From positions 175,597-239,596 of the forward strand of contig QRFJ01002105.1 in NCBI GenBank assembly GCA_006176705.1: a stretch of 64,000 bases of DNA, written 5' to 3'. This stretch comes from Cocos nucifera (Eukaryota > Streptophyta > Magnoliopsida > Arecales > Arecaceae). This document shows positions 14,201-26,200 of the stretch, in pieces. The translations under genes were made by a program, and so were the position numbers. Under the pieces are notes generated by a model. It had not been told where the DNA came from. It searched no databases and saw only the letters and a program-made list of their open reading frames with translations. The first letter of the stretch is position 1. Each line of letters begins with the position of its first letter.

Positions 14201-17200
14201 CTTACTTGATGGATTCATTTCTATAGGTTTAATAATACTTCTATTATGTGCTTCAAATAAAATTTCTGAATTAGCTAAAATATACTACTAATTTTACTTA
14301 TTTTTAAATTAATTAGATATTTTTTATTATTTATTCAATTAAAAAATATTTTTTAATTTCAAAAACTTTTAAAATTCATTTAAGCTTAGATCCAAGTAGA
14401 AACATATCATGGATACTACATATATTTTTCTAAACCCATGAACATATATTAAATCCTATTTATTTTTTAATTTTATTCAAAAATAAGCTTAGACTACTAT
14501 GCGCAGCATACATCAAAAGTAGCTTGAATCATTCTAAACAATATTCCAATTTTATAGCTATATTTTGAATTTTATTTTTTTATAATTTTTTATTTCAAAT
14601 ATATATTTTTAATTTTAAAATAAATATAATTAATGAAAATTAATGATTTTAACATCATCTTGTAGATCATCCAAAGATCTACAACATTTAATGATATCTT
14701 ACCAAAATCAAAATATTTTGGCATAATTTCCCCCTATTTTCCTATTTATTGTGAATTTTTGGTCAAAAGCTGCAAAAAAATAAATAAATAAATAAATAAA
14801 TGAGAGGGAAACTTGGATTACCTTGAATTCATTTGAAATATCTCGACTTTCCGAGAAAATTGTGGAGACTTTCACGATTTGAGGCATTTCTTTTTTTTGT
14901 TCTATTTAAATGTAAACAAATGAAGAGACAGAGAAGAATGCTTCTCTGCCTCCTCGACATATAAAAGCTACCCACCATACACCCCACCCACCCCACCCTA
15001 TGGTACCAGTCAGTTCACCAGAACTGGCCAAAACTGCGTCATACTGCACGGTTCAGAGAGGTTTGATGTGGTATAGATTGATTTTCAGTGATTTCTCGAA
15101 TTACAGGCCCGAACCGAATCGATTCCACATCGATCCAGTTCGATACGGGAATGGTCATATCACGTATAATTAAAAGGCACACAAGTTGAAGAAAACATAT
15201 GGTGCGTCGATTAGCTACACTTGAATTTTTCAGTATCAATGAATTTCCAAAAAATAATATGAATACAAGTAATAATTTCCCCAAGTCCATCAGGGCATGG
15301 AGCATATCTACAGGATTCCACAAATGAGAGAATAATCAGATGAAAACTTACATATCAAAATTCTGAAAAAGTAAACGCAATGTCCGCACTTCAACACAAA
15401 AGCCCTAAAACAACAAGCACTCATTAGCAACTAACCACCTTGAAGAATGTTGTAACTCACTGACTATGCAAGTCGAAATGAAAGTGCAGATGTTTTTTAT
15501 TACAGTAGTTGCTGAAATTACCCTTAAAACTTCAAGAACAAGTATTCGATGCCAGAGTGGCAAATCAAGACAAGTAACCTTTACCAACATGTTGAGAAAA
15601 ACCTGTAGAGACAATAGTTCTTGTTGTCAACTATTGAAAATATCAAAAGCTACTCTGAATGAAAAACAAATAAATAAAAGATTGACCAAATGGGCCACCA
15701 AACCAAAAATGATGGTCACAATAATTTGTTAGGGGTACAAGTGGGTCAGGTAGGTTTAAGGACCAGGCTGAACCAAAATTTGTCTCCGATTTATGTTTGG
15801 CCTAATATCCAAACAGTTTAGGAGTCCAATTCTGGCTTGGGTTCTAACTGGATCCGTATCTTCTAAGATGCTTCCAACATTTTGAACTGTTCTCTAATTA
15901 GGTCCAGTAGGATTGGATATAGTTGCATAAGACCATACTCTATATACCTGGGCAACAAGATTTAAACTCAAAACTGACCCATACTCTAAATTCTGAGCCT
16001 ATGGCACGTCAAAATCAGGTCAGCTTCCATCTGGATCCTAGTCCATCAAACTCATTTTCACCTCTAATGTTAGAACATATATCAAGATAAGTTTTAGATT
16101 ATCAGCAAATAAAGCCATGCATAGACACTACACTAGAATATCATGTCAAGAAGATATATGAAAGAGTATAAGGCATGCGGTTAAACATCATGATAAAAGC
16201 TCTAGCTTCTACTGAAAACAAGGTTCTAGCAAAATACAGAATGCACTATGGAAAATACATGACTGAATCCAGTGTCTCAATAAAAGTAAGGACCAGAATT
16301 TAAGTAGATTAGCAAGTCAATCTAATTCTTGTTCCCCATGATAATAAACGAGTAGTCACAAGCTAAAATCATTATATACAGCAATCTCTTTTCATACTTC
16401 AAGCAAAGATTCCAATCTCAAGGATTGATACCACATACATGGCCTGCCAATAAGGTATGAGCTGCATGTCTCCATATGCCTCAGTATGGATGTACAAAAG
16501 ATTTAAAAATAAATGAATTTAGTGGTACAGGGTAAATATGCCTTGTTATGGGATCGATATGCCTCGATACAGGTAGCTGATTTCAGGGTCTTGGCCCCCA
16601 ATATACCACTTCAAGGTCGGTATGCTTGGCATTTCAATCCTTGACATTACATGCATATAATCTGAGTATGTTAAGGTCATAAAATGTTATAATATCTCTT
16701 TACAGAAATGGCCTTGATTTTCCTTCATATAAGCAAAGGTATTTTAGCATTATTCACACTTCTTTGTCAGTTCCTTTCCAGCTACATTTCGTAATGAAGT
16801 ATGAATGGACACGCTTCTGCATGCATCTATTTTTGGTAATTTGGTGAATGAAAGGCTGAAGGAGAGGATAAAGATTAGTCAAAGATTGAAGTGCTATGTG
16901 TCATGCCCATCCTCCATCACAAACTGGCACGGTATGTAATGTTCCCTGCCCAGTGAGTCATGCCCATCAAGTGCATAGCCACATGCCAAGGCTCATGGCA
17001 AACAACATGGATATTTGCCAGCTAATATCTATCAGTCCAACATGCACTAGCATGGACCAGCAGACAAATATAAACGTACACAATTTGGACCAACTTAATG
17101 CTATACAATAATCATGGATTAGCATGGTTGGAAATAAATGTGCAGTGTGTTCATTTACCTGCAAATACAGATTAACCTAATCATGATCTTAAATATTGGT

Positions 17201-20200
17201 ACCAGGGTTGTCCTGGTCTATGATCAAACAGTACGGTATCAGTATGGTACCAACAGGAACCAGCACAACCATTAAAAACAAGAACAAGAAGAAAAATTAA
17301 AAACAAAAAATAAATTAGAAATAATGCTGTCCTACAATGTTAAGCCATATCTATTGTCAAGTGCAACAATCCCCATATGTCCCAACCAAAATAGACCGAA
17401 ATAGATCAAGATTATCCACTCAAGAGAGACCAAGGATCCCAGATGCATACCAAGACCTGGTTTTTCTCCAGTTCTGTACACTACCACCAAGATAAACCAC
17501 AATGGATCAGGTCCATCATCCTCGTGAAAACTGAACGTAGTTTTAAGATTTAGACTCTAACTAAGACTATTTACTTAACTAGTTCAAATTGTGTTAGGTC
17601 CAACTCAAGTTGAATTAGGGCCGATTTTATAATGATGAATCTGGCACTAAAAGAAATCTTGAGTCAGAGGTAGATAGTTTTCACAAGGTTGAGCCCAATA
17701 ACAGTAAAATTAAATCTGGCTTCATTGAGTTTTGGGGTGTTGGTGTGGCATTCATGCTCAATACAGAAGTACGGATTTCAGATATGGGTTAAATTAAAGC
17801 CAGGTTGAACTGTAATATGGTCTACCTGACCCACTTGAACTGCTAGTGAAATTAAGAGAAGAAAGTTTTCACTCAAGTGAGACACACTTATCATGTTGGA
17901 AGGCAAAAAATAAAGGGCTTCAAATAGGCTCATCCCTCAGATAATGAACAAAGAAATCAAATAATAAGTTTATCTTCTGATTTCATCATGATTTAGCTGA
18001 CATGGACTCCCACATTAGGTTAGAGATAGCATACTTAAGTTGAAGGATTTTCCCACTTCTATAGTCACTGACTTGATCTAGGTCCAACTTAGTGCTCCCC
18101 CCCCCCCCCACCACCACCAAGTCTTTCTTTTCAGTATACATAACCATTATTCCATTGTTTATCTTTAAGATTCAATCACCAAGAATATATCCTCAAAATA
18201 CACTAACAAGATCTTTTACCAAACTGCATATGTATGTACCAGTTGAAAACATACAAAGGCAAAGGGAAATGCAGATCACCTTTTCAAGGAGTAATCACCA
18301 ACTGAATTAAAAAGATCAATAAAAAAATGCATGGTCAATTTCACACATTCCCCATGAATCACAAGGTGTAAACATATTATAAAAGTAAACTTCTCCCTAG
18401 GCAAGGCCGTAGGCAGTGTGGATATCACCTTGAAAGTCTATTATAACGAAGACAAATTTTTCATAACCCATAGGGGCTTGATACTTTATAAATGCAAATA
18501 AACCCCAAAAAAGAAAAGAATAAAATATGATAACAAAGTTTTATACCTGACCATATCCATTATCCACCATCCTAACTCTTAACCCTACCTAGTAAACCAA
18601 AGTTCTTTACCTCACCAATTAACTTGATTTGGCATAGAAGCAACACGGTTAGCAAGGACTAATAAGTTAATGAACTTATTAAATTTGATGAGCTTTACCA
18701 AATTCATAAAAATTAAATTTGTTCCTATAAAATCTTATATTGCTTTTAAAAAATAAATATTTACCTTAAATCAAGATTAAAGAAATTTGAAAATAAAATA
18801 TTTCATAATATTTTTTTCGTATATTAAAATCTCAAGGTTTTAATCTAGGTTTCAAATCCCGTGGGATGGAGGTGTCCTGGTTTCTCCACAAAACGAGACA
18901 CCTCACTATCTCGTCACGTCAATAGCCATTCAGGTCGAGTGTCCTGATAGGTACCCTCCATATCTCTCCCCTTCTTTCCTTTATTTCTCTCTCTTTGTCC
19001 ATCTTTCTTTCATTTCTTCCTTATCTCCTTTCTTTCCTATTTGTCTTCCCTGTTTTCTTTCTTTTCTTCTTCTTTCTTTTCTTTCTTCTTTCCTCCTTAT
19101 CTTTCTTTTTCTTCTCCCTTTCTTTCTTCCCTACCTTTGTATGATTATGATCATTTGTTATTTCTTTCTATTTTTGTATAACTACAATTGTAAATCTCTT
19201 GTATACCTTCAATTATAAATATAGATAATCTCCTCACCATATGATGTGAGAAAAAGTTCCCACAATATTTCTTTCCATATGGTATCAGAGCAGGATTTTT
19301 TCTACTCCTATCATTGCCCTAGCGTAGCCGTTGCATATTCATAGCCGCCGCCCATACACAGCCACTGCCCATACGCCGCTGCTATCCTAATTTTTCTTCA
19401 CCATGTCTGACGTCTTCTCCCAATCAACTCCATCCACTAATCTAAGCCCTGCTGCTATTACCAACCCAGGTCCTGCTGTCGTGACCCATGTTCCTCGGGT
19501 CCCTTCTACTACTAAATCTCATCCTGTCCAAATTACCATCATTCGACTCAATGGTGATAACTTCTTACGCTGGTCTTAATCGATTTGTATGTACATCAGA
19601 GGAAGAGGCAAAATCGGCTACTTGATAGGAGATACACCAGCTCCGGACAGTGCAGATCCGACCTACTCAACCTAGGATGCTGAAAACTCAATGGTAATGA
19701 CTTGGCTTATGAATTCTATGGACGAGGATATTAGTTCCAATTATATATGGTATGAAAAAAAAAATAGGCACTTACTTGAAGTTGCTAGGGCCTCATGTTT
19801 TCTATGAATATTCCAAAATACCTCTAGAGAGATGTTGTTTTAACTGCCTCCTACTTGATCAACAAAATGCCAACTCATGTTTTGAAATTTAAAACCCCTT
19901 TACCTACTTTAAAGAATTTTCGGGTGTATTCTAAGTTGCCTTTAAAAACATTCGGATGCATTTGTTTGGTTCATGTTCCACAATTTTTTCGGTCCAAATT
20001 GGATCCCAAGGCTGAAAAATGTGTTTTCATTGGATATGCTCCAAATAAAAAGAGGTATACATGTTTTAATCCACTAACAAAGAAGATTTATGTAAGCATG
20101 GACATGTCTTTTATGGAAAAACAACCCTATTTCAATAAAAATCATCTTCAGGGGGAGAATATTGAAGAAGAAGATAATTTTTGGAAAATTTCTGAAAAAA

Positions 20201-23200
20201 TTTCTGAACCACTACTAAATTTCATTGAAACTCCAATCCACTTTGATAAACAAACCAAGGAAATAACTGATCCAAATAATGAAGAAAAGGATTTGTTTAG
20301 TCCACAAGTACCGAGCATGATGGAATCTGAAATAGGAGGAGAATTATTACACATGAATCCGAGTAATCAAAACCCAAGCTTTAGGTTTATACTAGACGAA
20401 AGCCTCAGAGAAGTACTATTGATCCACATATATCTTCTGCAACTCAGTCAACACCAATGATGGTCCTTCTTTCACTAAATGTAATTCTAAATCTACTCTT
20501 AAGTTGTCTAACCTTGACGTTCCAATTGCCATCAGAAAAGGAACAAGATCATATACCAATCATCCTATTGCCAAGTATCTATCTTATCAAAAATTGTTCA
20601 ATAACCATAAAGCATCTATTTCAAATATTTCTAACCTGCATGTACCAAGATCTATTCAAGATGCCCTAGGTGACCCGGATTGGAAATTAGCGGTGAAGGA
20701 GGAGATGAATGCTCTTGAAAAGAACGAGATTTGGGAGATTATAGAACTACCAAGAGGCAAGACAATGGTAGGATGCAAGTAGGTCTTTACTATAAAGTGA
20801 AAGGCAGATGGAAGCATTGAAAGGTACAAGACCAGGCTTGTTGCCAATGGGTTCACTCAAATTTATGGTATTGACTATCCAAAGACCTTCGCCCCAGTGG
20901 CAAAAATAAGCTCAATCCGAGTTTTTCTTTCTCTGGCGGTAAACTACAATTGGCCTCTATACCAACTTGACGTAAAAAGTGCCTTCCTAAATGGAGACTT
21001 GGAGGAAGAAGTGTTTATGGATCTACCGCCCAGTTTTAAGGACTTCGGGACCAACAAGGTATGCTAACTGAAAAAATCTTTGTATGGACTCAAACAGTCA
21101 CCTAAGGCGTGGTTCGAGATGTTTGGGAAGGCAATAAAAAGCTACAGTTATATCCAGAGTCAAGCTGACCATACACTGTTCTTCAAGCACTCAAAAATCG
21201 GTAAACTAACTATTTTGATTGTGTATGCAAATGATATAATAATGACCGATGATGATAGTGCCGACATATTAGAACTTAAGAGGAACTTACACGAGTTTGA
21301 GATCAAAGACTTGAGCGCTTTAAAGTACTTTCTTGGCATGAAATTTGCAAGATCCAAGGTCGGAATCTTCGTCAACCAATGAAAGTACGTCCCGGACTTA
21401 GTGAAACTAAAATGCTCAGATGCAAGATAGCCAAAACTCCAATAAACCCAACTTGAAGTTGTAGCCTACAGAAACCAAGGAGGTGGTGGATAGAGAAAAG
21501 TACCAAAAACTTGTAGATAAACTCATCTATTTATCACATACTCGTCCTGATATAGCTTTTGTAGTGAGTGTGGTAAGCCAATTTATGCATTCACCTGGAT
21601 CAAAACACTTCGAGACTGCCTACAAAATCTTAAGATACCTAAAAGGGACACCTGGAAAAGGATTGCTATTTCAAAATAGAGGACATTTGCAAATAGAAGC
21701 TTACACCAATGCAGACTGGGTAGGAAGTGTAACTGATAGAAGATCAACTTTCGGCTATTGTACTTTTGTGGGAGATAATCTTGTCACCTGGCGAAGCAAG
21801 AAACAAAATGTGGTAGCCAAAAATAGTGCTAAAGCTGAATTCCATTCAGTAGCCCATGGAATTTATGAGGTGATATGGACAAAAAGATTACTTAAAGAAT
21901 TAAAGTTTTTTATCCCCTCACCAATAAAAGTCTACTGTGATAATAAAGCTGCCATCTCTATTGCCCACAATCCAGTCCTCCATGATAAAAAAAAAAAAGC
22001 ATGTAGAAGTGGACAAACATTTCATCAAGAAGAAGCTTAACAATGGAATAATTTGCATGCCATACATTCCAACAATTGATCAAATTGCTGATATTCTTAC
22101 TAAGAGGTTGTATAAGAAACAGTTCAAGAATCTAGTAAGCAAGCTTGCCTTGGAAGATATCTTCAAACCAGCTTGAGGGAGAGTGTGGAAAAAGGAACCG
22201 GATCACATAATCAGTGGAATCCGTTTGGGCAACATTTTAAATTTTGAATTTTGAATTTTGAATATAGGAGAGACCCTAGGATCCATTTCTATCTTTATAT
22301 AATTATGATCATTAGGATCCATTTCTATCTTTGTATGATTATGATCATTTGTTATTTCTTTCTATTTTTGTATAATTACGATTGTAAATCTCTTGTATAT
22401 TTTCAATGATAAATATAGATGATCTCCTCGCCATATGATGTGAGAAAAGGTTCCCACAATATTCCTTTCCATAAAGAAAAAAGAGTTTCTTTTTCTATTT
22501 CTTGTCCATTATTCTCTCTTCTTTATTTACCCACTCTAAATGGACCTTACTTTGACTGGTTGAACTATTTCTTGAAGACTTCAAAGTGGAACCTTTCCCT
22601 CTAGGTAAGTGGGAGAAAAAGATAGGAGTCTATTAGGAAGCAGCCCATTTTCTTAAGATTAGTGGCTACAATTGTATGGAAAGCATTGTTTTCTTTCTTA
22701 TATTTTTAACAAGGTTCTTGCAAATAGTGCAAGGATGGACGAACCAAAAGAAGAGTGCAACAATGTGATTGCATGAACATTCCTTGATTTAATTAAAGGC
22801 ATATCCCTTTTATTTATTTTTGTTAGAATAATTATTTATTATTGATTATTTCTTCCTTTTCTTTCTTTATATGGGCTGGTCCATGTTTTAGGCCCAATTG
22901 ACTGAGCCATCTTTATGTTGCACCTGCAGTACAACATATTTCTTGTAAGGCCTATTTATAAGCTGCCAATGATTATTGGAATGATTGACACCTTCTTTTC
23001 TTACCTCTTTACATAGTATCAGAGCAGCCACCCCCATGGGGTTAAAAAAACCCTAGGCGCCGCTCTCTCTCCTCTCTCTCTCAGACTCCCTAGTATCTTC
23101 TCCAAAACCCTAGGCACCGTCCAAGTGAAGAATCAAGGAAACTCCTTGCCACCTCCCTTACATCTTCTCCTTGTTTGATTAGGAAAAGGTCCTTGCTGCC

Positions 23201-26200
23201 CAGAATCCCTAATGAAAACCCTCGTCCCCTCTTTTTCTCTTCTTTCTGGCTTCTGCAGGCTGCTGAACTCACTCTTCTAGGGTTCCAGTCTGCAGTTCTA
23301 TTTTTTTCTTTTGGTAGGGCGCCCTTTGTTCTAGGGTTTCCACCAGTATTTCCGCCTCCTTCGAGCATCACCGGACCGTTCGAGCTGATCTGCCATCTCA
23401 TGGACAGCGCATAAAGGAGATTTTTTATTTTTCATCTTCTCACTGCCATGGCCAATAATTCTATTACCTCTTCTTCTATGGAAATGAAGCAATCTACCAT
23501 AACTATTGCAACAACCGTCAAATTGAATGGGTCGAACTATCTTCTGTGGGCAAGAGCCTTTCGTCTACTTGTTGGCGAGCAGCGAAAACTACATCACCTT
23601 GATGTGGCTCTTCCGGATGATACTGATGAAAAATTCTCCTCTTGGCAAGCAAATGATTACCAAATCATAAGCTAGATGGTAAACAGTATGGAGAATCATG
23701 TGAGTGCAAATGTTCTCTTCCTTCATTTAGCAAAAGAGATGTGGACAGCAGATCTATTCAGATGAAAATAATGTTTCTCGAGTGTTCTCATTGTACGAAG
23801 AACTGTTTGCCTTAAAGCAAGGAGATCATTCTATACATGACTGAATTATCTAGGAAGTTAAATGAGCTTCAAGTGTACCAGCCCATCTCCACTGATCCTA
23901 GAGTCATCAAGGCTCAGCATGAGGAGTTTTATGTTGCCATCTTTTTATCTGGGCTAAATCAGTCTTTGAGCCATGATTGCACACAGATCTTATCCGATCC
24001 AACTGTTCCTACTCTTAATGAGGCTATATCTCAAGTTTTACGAGCAGGCTCTTCATCCTCAGGATCTAAAAATTCTACTGGATCTAGTGAAAATTTTGCT
24101 AACACTGCGAGTCGTCCTTATGACTATGGTGCATATGCTACTGGCCGCAGTAGAGATTGCAATGGACAGCCCCTTGCTGTTCGAGGATGAGGTCGCGGCC
24201 AATCCACTCTCCCTCGACCCACTTTTCCTCCTCGTGTTCATTGTGGTCGGACCAATTGTCCATCTAACAAATGTTGGCAGAAATTTGGTGTTCCAGACTA
24301 CATCTAGAATAACACCGCAAGAGTTGCAAATACTTCTGATTCATATACATCAGATTCTACTACAGCTGGTATGCCCTCTGTTGGTTCTGCGGACAATAGC
24401 ATCACCTTATCCAAGGCAGATTTGGAGTGGCTTATTCAACAGACTGCTTCTTCACTCCATGTTGTTCCTTCGACCTCAGGTAGTGCCTCTAATGTCTCCC
24501 ACAACTCCTGGATCATGGACTCTGGTGCCTCAAGTCATACGTCAAGTGCTCAATCTTTGTTTTCCTCTCTTTCCTGGTCCTCATCCATTGCATCCGTGTC
24601 TATTGCTGATGGGTCACACTCCTCAGTTTTCGGGATTGGTATTATTAATCCGTCTCCTTCACTTACTCTTTCTGAAGTTCTCTACGTTCCAAAGTTTCCT
24701 GTTAATCTTCTTTCTGTTAGTTGTCTTACACGAGCCTACAACTATTCCATCACCTTTCTTCCGTCTTACTGTTTATACAGGATCTCCAGACGAAGAGGAC
24801 GATTGATGGCAGGTATGAGTGTGGTGGTCTTTATTATTACAACGATAACATAGCTTTTTGGGCTGATGATCCATATCTTTGGCACTGCCACCTGAGCCAT
24901 CCTGCTCCGCCTAAGTTGAAGTCCTTTGTTAATGTTCCCGCATCTCAGAGTCTTTGAGTGTGAAACTTGCGAGTTAGGCAAGCATCACAGAGTATCTTTC
25001 CCTTGAGTCAATAAGCAAAGTCCTTCGCCCTTTCATTTAGTCCATTCAGATGCCTGGGGTCCGAGCCCTATTATCACTACTCTTGGTTTTCAGTATTTTG
25101 TTACTTTTATAGATGACCACTCTCGGATGACCTGGTTGTACTTGTTAAAGAATCAGTCACAAGTATTCAATGTATTAAATAGTTTTATAATGAAATCAGA
25201 AATCAGTTCTCTACTTCTATTAAAATTCTGCGTATTGATAATGCTTTGGAGTATATCAAATCTTCTCTTTTTGAATTTTTTTGGTGCTGATCATGGTATC
25301 ATTCATCAAACTTCTTATAGCTATACATCTCAGCAAAATGGAGTTGCTGAACATAAAAACCATCATCTTCTTAATGTGGCTCGGACACTCATGCATCAGA
25401 TGTGTGTTCCTAAAACCTTCTGGGGAGATGCTGTTTTTGTTGGAACAATCGGTACTGCTCTGATACCAATTGTTCTACCTACGGCTGCTCGGAACCACAA
25501 TCATAGATCCAATCTCTTGCGCGAACCTAGGTGTTAATCCAAAAATATGAAGAAGAACAAAGTATAGATGAGTGGCACCTTAGAGCTTAAAGTTGGAACC
25601 AGAAAGAGAAGAGAGGAGAATTTTTATGGAGAAAAGCTCAATCGTATTACACTTTATTGTAAAGATACAATACCTAGATTTATATATCCTAGGTTTTATG
25701 CTATACCACATAAACCCTAATAAACCCAAATTCCAGCTGAAAAACTTTCCTAGGCTAACCAAATGAAAGCACTCATCAAGCCCATGTACATATGTCTCAC
25801 ATGCTCTCATCCCCTGAATCTAAATCCGATCCATACATGAGTTAGCCCCCTTAAGACCCTATTGGACAAGGCTTTAAAACCCCTTAAATTAGTCCCAATC
25901 CAAGACCAAACAGAAAACCCGAATGATTCAGTTCACACTCGTTGAGCCGGCTCGACTACATCACGCCCAAACGCCATTTCTGTCTGCCTGAGACAGCCGG
26001 CTCTACTGCGCCCAAGCCTGCTCGGCTGCGTGCCCGTGCCGGCCCCTATTCTTGGCTGATTCTTTTTCTTGGCTTTGGTTCTTTGCTCCACCTTGTGGCC
26101 CCGGTCTCCGAAGCACCTACCAAGCCCCTCAAGATCCTCACACCTAAACCTCGAGCTCCGTGCAGGGCTGCACGTCGCCTTCACCTAGGACAACTCCTGT

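Larger units (their letters stand above)
10443..15170 (-). mobile_element. decayed hAT transposon (approximate limits)
   Basis: The block encloses a degenerate hAT transposase on the minus strand. It is bordered by GTACC/ACCGAACC-rich sequence: left from CAAGGTTTTTAGAACC at 10443, right within 15000-15170. The CAAGGT left end matches the terminal repeats of the MITEs in this window, suggesting this is a relative of the family that moved them. I cannot identify a matching right terminus or an 8-bp duplication, so the right limit is approximate. Confidence 0.6.
19135..22471 (+). mobile_element. Ty1-copia element A, degenerate and internally deleted
   Basis: It is bounded by a truncated 5' LTR (19135-19279) and a longer 3' LTR (22184-22471), which share about 140 bp including CTTGTATA and CACAATATT blocks. 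A canonical tRNA-iMet-type primer site TGGTATCAGAGC follows the 5' LTR (19280-19291). A purine tract GCTTGAGGGAGAG precedes the 3' LTR. Between them, a gag fragment runs straight into late integrase, then RT and RNase H. Zinc knuckle, protease and most of integrase are gone. It lies in the plus direction, antisense to MON2. Confidence 0.85.

Noticed and set aside
19280..19291. tRNA gene fragment
   Set aside because: TGGTATCAGAGC is a retrotransposon primer site complementary to tRNA-iMet, not part of a tRNA gene; no cloverleaf around it.
23973..24806. 277-codon open frame across copia B
   Set aside because: It is in a shifted frame over gag and protease; the real motifs (gag, DSGAS protease) are in the other frames.
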